64,000 bases of DNA from Antitrichia curtipendula (GCA_951230915.1 OX579641.1:18578254-18642253), one strand, 5' to 3'; counted from the first letter of the stretch, positions 1 through 12,801 are shown. Program-made: numbers and translations. The notes: generated from the sequence alone by a model not told the origin.

Positions 1-3000
1 TGATCGAGATTTGATTATTGTGCCGGTGTTCTTGGGCTTGACCCGAGCACAATGTCGTGAGAGAGAGAACCATGATCGTTGGTTTTTAGTGTGGGAGAAG
101 TGGGCCAAGGAAGATCAAGGAATAATCCTTGATGATTGGATGGCCGTTTTCAAAGTGCTTGAATACATCAATAGTCTTTGTTTTTGAGACTGAAGTGTCG
201 AGAAGATATTGTTGATGTTTGTAAGGAAGTTCCACCAGAAACAAGGCGTGATGACTCTCATGTTTAAGGAAAATCAGGCATGTGCAAGGTATGTAATGTG
301 CATATTGGATGTAAGATTGTCATATGGACTTATCTTTTCTCAAGTAAGGGTCAATGTCATTTTGAGACCATGTCTACATGGCCATGGCCAAGACATGTAT
401 GATGTGGAGAATTGATTTTCAAAAGATATGGACATGTTTTGAATGAGTGGGAGACATTACATGCATGCATGCGTATAGACTTTATGTCTTATGTATTTGT
501 AGTTGCATGTTTATTGCAATAATTATGTGTATCCTTTAGAATGCTTAATATGCTATCCTTTATGGAGTTGCACTTGTTAATGTCTATATTTGCTTTTATT
601 ATAGTTAAGTAACTTCTCCTTGTCATCTTTGTAGTAGGCTACAACCATTTGTATTGAAATTTTTATTGCATATATTAATTTGAATTTCTTAGTATTATTT
701 ATTTTTGTAAAACTTATCACATTCAACACTTTGCAAATTTTTCATCCATTGTAGGTATCATGTGACAAGTTGATAGCCAGTGTTCCTAGAGCAATAGGTA
801 CAAAATTCCTAATAATTTTCAATTTTCAATTTGTTTTCTGAACATTTGTTGTAGACTATGTTAGAGCATTTACTAGAATTCTAATTTATTAAGATCAAAC
901 ATTGTATTTGATAGACCATTGATGAGAAGATTGGAGGCCTGGAGTTATCAAAATGATATAAAATTCAAGTCTTGGGACTACATGGAGTGGGAGGAATTGA
1001 AAAAAGTACAATTTGTATGACTTTATGCAATCACTATTTTAAAGAGTTCCATGGTCGAGTTTGTCATGTTGAGTTTGGAGCTGGAGATGAATTGCATATG
1101 CTACGAGAAACATTGAAGAGAATCACAAACACCAAGCATGAGCAAATAGATAGACTCAACAAGGATGAGGTATGATGTCACTCTTTTAAATGTTAGAATG
1201 TAAAAAAAAATTCTTTTGGTTTTAAGTTTATTTTGTTTCATGTATTTTCTTAAGCAAACCATGGATAGTAGTACTAAACTTGAATGTAGATTATGATGTG
1301 GTTAAATGTTTGTTAAAATGGTTGGTTGGTATTAATTGTAGATACATTTTTTATCATTGTAGTGCAAGCATAGAATGAAAGACATCAAGAATCAAAAGAT
1401 TCTTTTGGCCATCAATAATGTGTCTAAATCATATGATATAGTTCAACAAGCCAAGTTGTTATTGAGAGTAGGATTTGCAAAGAGCAGCATCATGATAGTG
1501 ACAGCTCGTTCATTTGGAGAATTGCAAAATTTGAACCTTGCGGAGAATGAATGTATGGAGGTGCCAGAATTGACCGTGGAGGATGCCATGTCTTTATTTG
1601 TGCAAGAGGTTTCATGTGGTGAGTCTACCAACGAGCATCTCATTCAACAATGTATTGATTGATGCTATTTTAGTAAAGGAGATGGCACAACCTTTCATTA
1701 TCATCCTTTGGCATTGCAAGTATTGGGTGGATAATTTGGAAGTGATCCGAGCCAATGGCTTGAGAAGTTGGAAGAGATTGATTTGTTCAACCAATATCAA
1801 GAGAAACATGAAAAGTATCCCACCTTCTCCATCTTGAGAAGAAGTTTTGATGTATTGAAAGATGAAGACAAGCTTCTCTTTATGGATTGTGCACTTTTTG
1901 CTATGCATTATTCAGTTCCTTTTAAATCGGAAGGATTTGTCTACCAATGGTTGAGCATGATTTATGGAAAAAGTATCAAGTCTCAAGTATGGACTTTGTG
2001 CTTGGTTTGAAGTTGTTATTTTGGTATATGTGTAATATTGTCATTTTGATTTTATTTGGGCACTTTCTAAAGAATTGTATAGGGATTACTAATTTTTTTT
2101 GGAAAATAAATTGTATCTTATTGACTAGGGGATTTTTTTGACTAATGACAATTAATCTTATATATGTTGAATGCAGTTGAGTGTTTGAAGCGGAAATCAC
2201 TCATCCAAATTTTGGAAGAAGGTACCACTAAGATTGGCATTCATGATCTTTGGCGAGGCTTTTGTGTAATGGAGACAAAAGTAAGAGAGTTGAAATTTCG
2301 TCTTTGGATTTATAAACAATTGATTGGTTTCAATGATCCATGTATTGCAGAATCTAATGTTTACAATGATATATGGAAGAAGACGCAAAGAGTGTTAATG
2401 ATGGGGGATTTTCCAAGGACTAGCATTGTCCATTTGAATCTTAGTCATTGCTCCAATCTTATAGCATTGACCTTGCAGTCTGTGAATTTAGAAGGCAATG
2501 TATTGGACTTGAATGGTGTGTATAATCTAAAAAGTTAAAAAGTCTAGATACATTCTATTTGTGAAGTACATGGACTTGGATTGCTTAGGCAACTTTGTCT
2601 ACTAGAGTGGTTGGGTGAAAAGCCAACCAATATGGAATTTATTGAAGAAATTGGGGATTTAACCAACCTTCAAGTATTGAATTTACCAAATCTTTTTAGT
2701 GACTAAGTGATTGAGTTCCCAAATTTGAGCAACCTAAATTTTTACAATGTTTTGCCTTCAGCGGTTTGAATGAAGGTGCTTCTACATCTTGCAACTCCTC
2801 AATGTCCAATTTACAAGAGCTTCATCTTTCAGATTGTGAATCTTTGCGAAGGTGCAATGGAATAGGTGACTTGGCCAAGTTGGAAGATCTTGTCAAGTTG
2901 CCTAACTTGAGTAAACTCACGAACCTACAAGTTCTACACTTAGGAGGGTGCTCACTAAATAGTGCAGTGATTGGATTGAGTGAGTTGATTAATATGCAAA

Positions 3001-3754
3001 GTTGTACAATTTGCCTGAATGGAATAGGAAAATTCAGTGATCTGCATAAATTGACCAAACTTATGTATATCAATGTTGACGGATGGAGCCCTCAAGGATC
3101 ATCAAGTATTGATAGTTTGGTGAATCTGGAGGTTTTTTCTATTGTAGATTGTAGAGGTGTCAATAGCTTTGGTGGCCTCTTGAAGGTAACAAGATTACAC
3201 AAGATTGATATGCGGGATTGCAAGTTCAAGGATGTGGCATGTTTAAAGGACCTCATTGGATTATATGTGGTTTCTATATTTAGGTGCAATCTTTTGGAGA
3301 AATTCCCTAATATATACGAGACCAAAAAATTGGAGAGTCTTTCCATTTTTGTTTGCAAGAATCTTCGATTGTGGGATGGATTGAGTAGAACAAGGGCAAT
3401 GTCATTTGAAGCAATTGGGATGGATTTGCAAAGTGGTGGAACATTTTCCAACCTACGAAGTTTATTTCTTTCTAACGTGGCAATCATTGAGTTACCAGAT
3501 TTGAGCAACTTTTCCCAATTGAAAGTGCTTAGTATTTGTTCTTTCAAAGCTTGGTGAGGTTGAGAAGTAGTGTGCCATTGACTAGTTTAAATTTTTTTGA
3601 TGTTACTAGTTGTGAGAGTTTGATAGCCATCCCAAATTTCAATGGTTGCAAGCATCTTGAAATTATTGTAGTGTGGGATTCTAGAATTACGTTGAGTGAA
3701 AATGAGATAGAATATCTTAGATTTATGTGCCCTGAAATACAATTTTTAGATTGA
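1..3754 (+). pseudogene. Decayed TIR-NBS-LRR (TNL) immune receptor, 5' end outside the window
   Basis: The family consists of intracellular pathogen sensors that use a nucleotide-binding switch and a leucine-rich repeat sensor. Bases 2-187 read as what may be the C-terminal part of a TIR domain (LIIVPVFLGLT, then a WxxxWEKW stretch). The NBS follows in pieces: P-loop GVGGIEKST near 981-1010, kinase-2 ILLAINNV near 1402-1425, RNBS-B SSIMIVTARS near 1480-1509, GLPL-type HPLALQVLGG near 1700-1730, a winged-helix stretch at 1768-1910, and an MHD-like IGIHDLW near 2240. Degenerate LRRs run from 2400 to 3754. Breaks: the P-loop has Glu where Gly is expected before Lys (GxGGxGKS), kinase-2 lacks the usual DD, an in-frame TAA follows LQVLGG near 1731, and there are frame changes near 185, 1660, 2540, 2705 and 3557. 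Introns appear near 290-755, 1170-1363 and 2000-2175. Surely TNL-derived; almost surely non-functional. Confidence 0.85.
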
Positions 3755-3790
3755 TTAGGACTTGGAGATTCTTGCAATTTTCACCCGTTA

Positions 3791-4365
3791 ACCTCTAAAG
3801 AACCAAGTGACCATTCAATTTATGCAAGAAATCTCAAGTAATTGTACATGAAGTCAATTTGGGTTGGATGTTCAAGAAATGTTTACACAAGATTTGAACA
3901 TGTACCCCCTTCGTGGAAATTTTATTATTTTATTATTCTTGAATCAAAAGATATGTTGCCTTGAACATTTGGGCAACCTAGACAAGCTTTAGAGAGTATG
4001 TGCAAAAGTCCTCTTCTACTTGTGAAATTTGGTAGGTATTTAACTAATTTGATATAGAATGCAGATGTCAAAAAAATAACCATGTATAGTGCAAAAATCT
4101 CATTCTAGAAGGAATTGAAGTCTATTGGCCCTATTGAACAAGGTCGGAAAAAAAAATTCTTGTAACCTCAAACATTGTATAATCTTTCAATCTATGTAGT
4201 CAAAGTTTTTGAAATTTTGTCAACATATTCCTATATTAGCTTAATATGAATTTGTACAATAGATTTTTTTCTTAAACCATTAATTTTCCTTTTTTTTCCT
4301 TAGTGCCCTAAAAAGTGTTAGTTTGGGACAATTTTTGCCCAAAATGTGCCCTAGTTCTTTAACCC
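3791..4365 (+). mobile_element. TTAA-flanked DNA transposon remnant, family B
   Basis: The segment starts after TTAA (3787-3790) with CCTCTAAAGAACC and ends near a second TTAA (about 4359-4369). Its 3' part, including AAAATGTGCC near 4341, closely resembles 31420-31731 and, inverted, 31803-32110. No ORF is present. The right end is eroded (GTTCTTTAACCC) where the consensus implied by the other copies is GG-TTTT-TAGGGG. It is a non-autonomous element; superfamily assignment rests on the flanking TTAA and the CCC/GGG termini of its better-preserved relatives. Confidence 0.5.
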
Positions 4366-4581
4366 TTAAAAGAAAAACAAGTGACCTTGGATATCATCCC
4401 TATTCATTACCATGTAAATCATTGGCTTAAGAAATAGCAAAAACATTCATTGGAAGTCAAACTATTGAAGAAGACCTCCCCTTTTCACAATAATGAATGG
4501 ATGAATAGTTGCACTTTTGTTGTACTACAAGAATTTCCTATCATCCATCAGACGCCAAATGTCCGTGTTGACGTTTAAGGG
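4363..4581 (+). mobile_element. MITE, family C, about 219 bp, TTAA-flanked
   Basis: Terminal inverted repeats are CCCTTAAA at the left and TTTAAGGG at the right, flanked by TTAA at 4359-4362 and 4582-4585. A second copy lies at 28162-28365, sharing internal words such as CATTGGAAG, ATAGTTGCACTT and a TTTCAC block. A degenerate third copy lies near 52530-52740. It has no coding capacity. It abuts the family B element, so the two share or nearly share one TTAA. Confidence 0.65.
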
Positions 4582-5667
4582 TTAAGGGTTCAATCTTGAG
4601 TTTGAACCTTTCACTTGTGTCTAATCAAGGGTCTACACTCTAGGATACTATAACCTCAATGAAGCCTATTTTGAAAAGGTGACAACCATCCATTCCATTT
4701 AGGTATTAAATACATGTCTTATAGCGAATTCAGAGTCTTATCTTTGTTTAGGTTAGGATTTTTTTTTAAATAGATTTGGTCAGTAACTATTTTTTTTCCT
4801 CTAAAAAGATTTGATAGTCATAATTGACACATAGAAGGCTACTCCACAATTTGCATATTTTTCAAAGATAGTTATTTGCTTGTAATTAGCAATTGGATAT
4901 CTACTATGTCCAACTTAAAGGTTTATAGTATCTTTTTTGAGCCCAAAATGTGATTATAGAGGTAGAATTGAGATTTGAGGTCATCTACTACAATTACATA
5001 ATTTGAGGAGGACATTTCTTATTAACAACAAATTTTTAGTTTTGCATTTAAAGTGTTGAAATTGTGTTTTATTTAAATTAGATTTGAGATGTAATTGCTT
5101 GATCAAGAATTTCTTCAAATTGGAGAAAACAGCTAGTTTTATGGAATTTTAATTTTCAGAAAAAATACATGTATCAAATATGGAAATATCTGTTTTTTTG
5201 AAATTTTCCAATTTCTTTAATTTTTATTAAAAAAACTTGGATCATTTCTTTTCAAGTTTGATTGTTTGAAAATATATTTGTTTAGTATTTTTAAATTTTC
5301 TGTTATTCAATTTTATCAATTGATTGGTTTTTCAAATGCTCGTAATCCACCCAATACAATACATTCCATTTGGATCAAAATCAACAAATGTTTCTTGCAA
5401 TAATTGTAAACATAATTGAAAAGGATCCAACCTAGAACTTTGTGTCTTGAGGTTTGCGATAATTCACAAGAAGTTCCCTCATCTTGCTTTCTATTTTGAC
5501 ACTCAGTTCATTATATCATAAACCATTCTTTGCCTCTTTATTCACCTTTGATCTACCTCCAACTGTAAGGTTTCCATGGAGATTAGGCTAGACAACTTGA
5601 ACAATGAATCTACTTGTGGAAAAACGAAACAACTCTTTGAAAGAGAAAACTTACAAAACAACTTGCG

Positions 5668-5760
5668 GAATAGGGATATCCAAATAATGGACATGAATTG
5701 GAAAATTGCAATAGATTGATTTGGTTTTTTGTTGCACCCAATTCATGTCCATTATTTTGA
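5668..5760. repeat. Short inverted repeat / hairpin
   Basis: The arm CAAATAATGGACATGAATTGG near 5671-5691 is matched by its complement CCAATTCATGTCCATTATTT near 5738-5757, with a loop of about 46 bases. Function unknown; it could be a small MITE or a small-RNA precursor. Confidence 0.5.
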
Positions 5761-5945
5761 CATTGTTTCAGTTGTTAGATCATTCAATCCACATTGTTGC
5801 AGAAGTTGAGGAAATAAGAGTATTGATACATGCCTAGTGTTTCTAGTCCAAACTTCTTCCGCTCTATGGAAGAAGCACCCCAAATCAATAGTGTACCCAA
5901 TGACATCACTTTCTACATATGGTAGTCATTTTAGAACTTAATTGT

Positions 5946-6005
5946 AGGTAGACCATAGATAGCTTATTGTTTATTCACCAAAATGATAAGCTATCTATAG
6001 TCTAT
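5946..6005. repeat. Short inverted repeat / hairpin
   Basis: The arm TAGACCATAGATAGCTTAT pairs with ATAAGCTATCTATAGTCTA, with one mismatch and a loop of about 20 bases. The size and near-perfect pairing resemble a miRNA-type precursor, but there is no evidence of transcription. Confidence 0.5.
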
Positions 6006-7229
6006 CCACATTTATGTTTTAAAATCATTGTCTTACCTAGAAAGTAATTAATGGCATTAATTATCTTATTGCACAGCATTTTCATGAATGAATAGAAGCT
6101 AATCTAGCTTAAATGTGGCACGACTTGTTCTTCTCAAGCTCTATTTCTCATTGACATTGTAGACAATAGTGATCCTTTTGTAACAAAGCTTCAAGAAAAC
6201 GTGGATTGAATGGGCAAAAGTTGTTTGACTGCAGTGAATATAATAGGAGTAATCACACCTTTTTTATCAAGCAAACTTCTATGAAGAATGAGAAGTTGGT
6301 GAGAGGAAACAAGAGCCAGTGGGGAGCAGTTTCGGGTGAAGAAGGTGTGACCCCCCTTTTTGTAGTGTGTAGAGGATGAGAACAAAGAATTGGAACATGG
6401 CGACAACAGAGGGGTGAAACTTAGGAGCACAAAGAGCGCAAGAGAATATATATTCTTATGAAGAAATCTTCTTCACAACCATTATTCACCTCCGAAGAAG
6501 AATAATGGATGTGGAGAAGATTTTGTAGAAGAAGAATGTTTTGCCACAAAGAGCCAATGAGAAGCCGCAACAACCCCATGCTCTGAAGAATGGGCGTGCA
6601 CTAAAGAAAGTGTGACTACTTGTAATGACTCATCTAATGACTAAATTCCTTGGCACCATATATATATATATATATATATAAAATTGATTTCCCGTTCTTA
6701 GAAGAGTATACAAATGTGGAGAAATACATATTTGCATTGAAGAGTAGTAGTTGCTTTTGGTCATTGGAGGTAGGATTTCTATTTTGAGCAAAATTTTGCT
6801 TAACCCGCCAAAAATTGGCCTTTGATAATGTTTCCATCTATAAATTAGCCTATACAATAAGGCTATCAAGCAGACACGCGGCCCAAAAAACAACCCTGAT
6901 CGGAGGAAAGAGAACTGTCGGGAGTGTCAACAAGTGAGTCTCATTCAATAAGATGGTTTTGTACAAAAGAAAAATTTGGGTCTCCATCTTCACTTCTCAA
7001 GGAGTCGGCACTAAATACATCATTGACTATGGGTGTACTCCAATTGCAGTGGGAGAGAAATTCATGTGCTGCACAATAATTGTGTCCATATGTTCAAGTC
7101 TTCAAGGGGGTTGTAAGTTGCTTGTAGTTTGCAAGGTGGTCAAAAGTGTTTGGAAATATACAATAAGATATGTGCAACTATGGTGTCTTGAATACTGAAT
7201 AGGAGTATTGTGAGTGCAGTGAATTTTTT

Positions 7230-9310
7230 GTTTTTGACTACTTGTCTTTAGTAATGTAAATGAGTCATTTACTACTTGTCTTTAGGGAGTAAATAGGAAT
7301 GGAATGATAAATGAACAAGTAGATGAAGGATTTTGAAAGCTATGAATAAACTAAATTGGAAGAGTGACAAATTGTCTTAGCATCGGTTGATATTTAAGTT
7401 CTCACACCTTTTCAGTAGCTTAAGATGAACAAATTGTCAACTTCTTCTCTCTCACTCTCTCGGTTATTTTTCTTGTGTCTTAAGTGTCATACTGTTCTTG
7501 TAAAATTGTGAACTCCTTCAATTCTGTAATACAAATCGTCTTTTTGAACTAATTGTCCAGCACAATAGTGCTATAGTGAATTATTGTGATCTAATGATTG
7601 GACTATTTGTTTGTGTATGACAAATTGTATTTGAAGTTGTGAAATAATCCAGTGATTAGATTGTTGAATTCTGCGATTGTGATTGTAACAAATTGATGAG
7701 TTAATTCCAAGTTCCTTCATTGTGTGTGTTTTGTGTATGTGGTTGTGATAAGTTGTGAGTACATAATTGTATGAGTGGATATTAGTCCAGCTAATTGTGT
7801 TTGCCATTGAGTTTTTTCATAGTGAATTCTTGAACTTGGTGAATGATGTTTGTATAAAACGAATTGTCAATTGAGCGTTGTACTTGGATACTTGCTCTGG
7901 GACAATTTGTCAACTGAGGAGTTGGAGCAACCAGATGTAAGAATCATCTGCGGATTGCAAGCAAAAATCAAGCTCGGTATTGGATCGTGAAGGACCAGCC
8001 AAGAACATTTTATGTAATATATAATTCTTAACAAATTGCTTTGAATTGTAATTAGCATTATATAAGTATTGGACTAGTTGTCTTTGAATTTAAATTGGAA
8101 TGTAAAAGTATGGAATCATATGAAGACTGATAATAAATTGATTGTTTAAGATATCCTGTTGAAAGGAGTTTTTAGAGACAAATTGTTCACTTGAATATGG
8201 TCAAATTATTATTTATCATGCTGTTGTAAGAACGACTGTATTATAGATTGTTAAATCAACAAATGAGAAGAAGTGAACTATAGACAAATTATTGTTGCAA
8301 TTGCTATGAATTAGAAATGATAAAAATCAGATTGAAATTATGACTGTACAAGGAGTGAAATGATTAAGTCTACGGATTTTTGTAAATCAAAGATAAATCC
8401 ATGTATGTGAAATTGTTAAGTGTTGAAAACAATTGAAAATTGTGTGATTCAAGGATCTACTATTTGTGATCTATTAAGACTAATTGTCATGCTTGATGTA
8501 TGTATTAAGCTGTGGTATTGTTGAAGACAAAGAAGGACCAGCTGTTTGCAGACGAATTGTCTTTGTAAATTGAATTATATTGTAAATTTGAATTATGTGT
8601 GTTTGTGATTGAGAGAATTCTGTGTGCAATTGATATATGTGAGAATTGAATTGTTTGATCCTACAGAAAGTGATGTTATCAAATAAGTTCTACTGAATGT
8701 GATTATTAAATTTGTTAAGAGATTAAATTTCCCGATTGGAAATTTAACAAATTGTCTCTTGATCTCTAATCGGTAAGTCTGAAGCAATTAGACAAATTGT
8801 TAAAGACTGAGTTTAAAGAGTCGAACTGAACTAGTGATTAGTTCAGATCTGTGTGTGAATTAGAGTAAACGGAATGAGCCCTGGTTTTATGCATGTTAAG
8901 TATGACTAATTGTCTTACCAGTTAGCACGGGAATTGTGTGAAATAGTTCCTGGTTGGGAAAATAATTAAAGTTTGCCTTGGTTTGGTTCCCGTATTTGAA
9001 ACAAATTGTGTACTTTGACAAATTGTTGTAAATGTGTAGAGTGTACTAAGCTTGGTGAATGCATTGCAATCATGCCCTGCATTAGTTAGAGACAAATTGT
9101 TGTAGGAGTGGGATTGGTTTCCACTCATCTAAATTAGTGATCAGGCTAGTAAATAGTGACTAGACAAATTGTCTTGGTAACGCAAATCACCAATAATTAA
9201 GGAACATGTGTACAATTATATAAATATATTATACAATTATTATATTTGCATTTGTCTAGTAGTAGATCATGCGCATGACAAATTGTGGTCAAACCTGACA
9301 AATTGTTGAA
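7230..9310 (+). repeat. Field of dispersed ACAAATTGT motifs
   Basis: The 9-mer ACAAATTGT occurs at least twelve times on the plus strand, starting near 7367, 7429, 7620, 8178, 8747, 8792, 9001, 9018, 9092, 9164, 9278 and 9298, and once in reverse near 7902. Many copies extend to GACAAATTGTC, a near-palindrome. One-base variants (GACGAATTGTC, GACTAATTGTC, ACGAATTGTC) lie near 7549, 7859, 8478, 8551 and 8904. Spacing is irregular, from 17 to several hundred bases, so this is not a tandem satellite. The phrase TACTTGTCTTTAG occurs twice near 7240-7275. No ORF of note lies inside. Dense short words like this are known from the subterminal transposase-binding regions of CACTA, hAT and similar transposons; that origin is inference. 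Confidence 0.7.
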
Positions 9311-9775
9311 ACTCTCCTCTAGAACACTAGGCAGGACTGAGACTGCATTTCACACGTCTATAGCATTATTTAAAGGACTAGCAATCAAATTATACAAATG
9401 GGTATAAGAGTGAATGTATTTTTTCTTGGTGTTTGTGAAATATTATAGTAAATCTCATTCCAATCTTGAATACAAGTCACAAAACCTTAGACTATTTGAC
9501 TTTTCCCTAGATTTTGAACCCCTGAAACTAGTTCTCTGGATATTTGAAGAAGTAGCAAAACTTAGACTACAGATATTAAGGAAACCAAGAATTGAAGGGA
9601 TTTATTGTAGATGTTTGAAACATGATGTACAACCTTTGGACACTTCAATAACTATTCATGTACAACAAAGATAGATATTTATATAGTGTGTAATGTCAAT
9701 TAATTAGTATGGGTTCTCTCGAAAACCGTATTCAGTGTAGTTATCATTCTCCACAATTTATTATGGTGTATGTAA

Positions 9776-10356
9776 CCCCTAATGTCCCAAGGCCATTTTT
9801 CTATCAAAAAACACTCAAAACTATGACTTCTATTACATTCATTTAATTTATTTTCTTAAAGAAATAAATAAGAATCTAACTATAGGATCTTCTTTTGCAC
9901 TTGGCTTAGATCACGTGATAAATTTTTTGTGAATTCTAACCATACAAATTGAAAGATATTAGCATTCAAAGTGAAAGAAAAAATTTCTTTCAAAAGGTAA
10001 GTTGCTCTAATTGCTTGCAAAACTAGAAGCTCCATCACTTTCACATCACTAATCAAATGGAATCAATCAAAGCTTTCCATTTAGACAAAAATATAATCTA
10101 CATGAAGAAAAAATATTAAATTTTCATTTCAATTTTTTGTGGATTTTTTTTGGTACCCGGTCCCTTCCGTTTTGAGGTTCATTGTGGCGTAACTTTTGCT
10201 TCCAGGTACCAATTGGAATAAAAATTATATTCTCCAAAAGTTAATAATTTTTTTTATCTTACGAGGAAGTCTAAAAAAAATTCACCAAAAATTAAGGTCA
10301 TAAGAACCTACTCAAAATCCATTTTGTCCCCCGTAGGTACAATGGGACTTTAGGGT
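9776..10356 (+). mobile_element. TTAA-type element, inverted relative of family A ends
   Basis: It begins CCCCTAATGTCCC after GTAA and ends GGGACTTTAGGG before TTTAA, so its ends are complementary. Its first ~60 bases match the reverse complement of the family A 3' end (compare 52270-52330: the AAACACTCAAAACT word in opposite orientation). The flanks are GTAA and TTAA, so either the site or the ends have mutated. No ORF. Confidence 0.5.
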
Positions 10357-10360
10357 TTAA

Positions 10361-11852
10361 TTTGGTGTAATGCATTTTTCATTGGTAGATTTTTGCAATT
10401 TTTCTTCTGAAAAAATGAACTCTTATGAGTTGGTTACTTCTTTGATGAATGATGAACCAACAACAATACCACACTATTGTACTAATATTTATTATAGAAT
10501 AATGAAAACTTACAAATATTATACTTGTTATAGACCATTATTGGAAGTACATTGAAACTCTACATAAAATTCTTATAAGGTAACTACATCTAATTTTCAT
10601 CCCTTTCTAAAACCACCCCCTACAAATTCTTGCCTAAAATGTACTCGGACTTTTCATGAGAGTTTAGGTCAATTTTACAAACATTTATTTTCAGCACTTT
10701 TGAATATTCATTGTTTATTCATTTGGTGTTCAAAAAATGTGCTCTAAGAGAATCTAGAATCACCTTTGACTATCAACAAGAGCCCATAACAGAAATTTAG
10801 TATAAAAATGGGAACCATGCTAAATTATTTATTCTATAAATTTTGCATCAATTTTAGGTGTAATTTAGTTACCTTAGACATCGGAAGGATTGGTTGACCA
10901 ACCAACCAAAACAAACTCAGTCACCTTCTTAGCATTTATCAAATATTAATCCCTAAAGGCTTAGAACCTTTTGGTTTTAAGAACATCATTGCTTTTGATG
11001 TATTATAGGTCTAAATGCCACTAAAGTATAGAAATTTGAACTATATAATCTTGTAGTGTATGTGTTGTAGATGACATGAATCAAATTTGGAGTCATTTGG
11101 CCACATAGATTGCAAGATTATAATGTTTTAGTGTTGAAAAAAGATACTAAAATTTTCCTAGCAACACATTTGGAGGTGAAATTCAATCTAAACCTACTCA
11201 TATGAATTTTTTTTAACTATGAAGTAATTCAAAACCAAGACACAAACCCATTAGTGAAAGAAAATATGATTCAATTGACTCATTGTGTCTGTAAAATGAC
11301 TTTGAAATGTCAAAAATAGAAAATAAAAAGTTGCAAAAAACACATCTAAGGCTAAACTTCCTACTAAAATACTTCTCAGTTACTCATAACTTATTGGATC
11401 AATATAAAATTTTAGCCACGCAAACTAGACTCGACTACTATGTGCAACTTTCCTAAAAAAATTAATTGGAAACGGACACTATATGAAGAAGAAACAAGAC
11501 GCCGAAGTTCACTACAATCCAAGAAAGTTTGGATTTTGACTATAATTTGAACAACTCCCAAACATTCAAAACAACTTGAATTGACATGAAAATTTTACCA
11601 CAATAACTAGACTTCAAGGGCAACATAACTCAACAAATTTTATTGAAAACAAGCATTGGATGAAGGAGATGCAAGCCCCCAAAGTTGCAGCCATCAAAAT
11701 GCAGTTTGGTGAACTCAAATTGAATCCAAAAACTTTGAATGGCTTTCAAAAAATCAATACATCTTGGATTGATCTAAAAACTTTACCACACAAACTAGAA
11801 GTGGACTTGAAACTATGTGAGAGCACTCTTGTTCCCTTGGGGCACTCAGGTG
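10361..11852. other. Intergenic; 11330-11850 is an interspersed repeat
   Basis: No gene recognised. The part from about 11330 to 11850 resembles the reverse complement of 53060-53760: both contain GAAGAAG-type blocks, statements of the type CAATNNAAAATTTTxxCCAC-CAAACTAGA, and a TTGCAAAAACACATCT-type word at one end. It is therefore a dispersed repeat of unknown class. Confidence 0.45.
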
Positions 11853-11856
11853 TTAA

Positions 11857-12801
11857 CCCCTAAAGGACCAAACACCGTTTTTTGACAACATAGCGTTTTG
11901 GGGCAGCTCACTACGAATGGAATTTTTATTTTTTTTCTTTGAAATTTTCACACAAGATGTGCCCAAGGAGTAGCTTTAGGGCCCAACAACTTTCATAACT
12001 TTTGACCACATGGTTAAAAAGTTATGGTATGATATGTAGTTTTCATTGTTCGGCGGGCAGCCCGGGCAACAAAAAAAACTTCTTTAAAAATCATTTTCTA
12101 GAGAAATAAAAATTTGAAATTGGTTCTCTAGATTTATGTGCACAAGGAAAGCTTTGAATCATTCCACTTTGATTTATGAGATGAAAGTTATGAGGAATTT
12201 TAGTTGTGGATAGTTTGTGGGTAGTTATGGAATCTCTACTCTAAAATAAACTTTGAAGTCCTTTATTTAACTCAATTTTCAATATTTTTGGAAAAAAATA
12301 TAAACACAAGGTGTAGATTGTTTATTACAACATTACAATCGTTTGGATTGGCATTTTTCAATTCCATAATGAAATCCTTAACAATTTAGTGTTTTGAATC
12401 ATTTTCTACTTCTTTCTACTTACTATTTTTTTCCTATATGTTGTACAATTCCAAATGATCTGAAATTTTTCAAGCATGTAGCTAACTTGCTTTGAAGAAT
12501 GAATCCAAAGAGTTACCACCATTTTGGACATTTTTTCATACAAATGTGAACATGTGAAGTGCAGCTGCCCGGTTTTTTGCAGGGACAAAAAAAGTTTTTT
12601 TGTCACTTCAAATGCTAATATCTTGCAATCTACACGGTGGAAATTTCTGAAATTTTTTCCACATCTTCTCAAACTAGTTTACTACAAGATCCTACGGTTA
12701 CATGTGTACAAATTTTTTTTTTTTCCAAAATTTGGTACTTGTACTAGAAATGGCAGTTTGGGAGCGTTTTTTGTGAAAACATAGTCAAAAACCTTTAGGG
12801 G
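11857..12801 (+). mobile_element. piggyBac-like non-autonomous element, family A copy 1 (945 bp)
   Basis: The termini are CCCCTAAAGG at the left and CCTTTAGGGG at the right, perfect inverted repeats over ten bases, flanked on both sides by TTAA (11853-11856 and 12802-12805). Homologous copies are at 23458-24403, 51108-52036 and, inverted, 55076-56010. Shared interior landmarks include GGGCAGCTCACTA near the left end, CGGGCAGCCCGGGCAAC in the middle and GAAATGGCAGTTT near the right end. No transposase ORF is present. CCC...GGG termini with TTAA targets define the piggyBac superfamily. Confidence 0.8.

Larger units (their letters stand above)
4586..7229. other. Intergenic, no gene seen
   Basis: AT-rich sequence with no ORF resembling a protein I recognise. 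It holds two short inverted repeats (listed separately) and a (TA)n run at about 6658-6680. Short ORFs at 6191-6430 and 6953-7198 have no domain, no splice context and biased composition, so I do not call them genes. Confidence 0.6.

Noticed and set aside
6191..6430. 79-codon minus-strand ORF rich in Ser/Leu, resembling a signal peptide
   Set aside because: No start context, downstream exon or conserved motif; length is expected by chance.
11857..12801. Calling family A a PIF/Harbinger (Tourist) MITE with a 3-bp TAA duplication
   Set aside because: The base before TAA on the left equals the base after GGGG on the right in both the TTAA copies and the ATAA copy, which fits a 4-bp target better.
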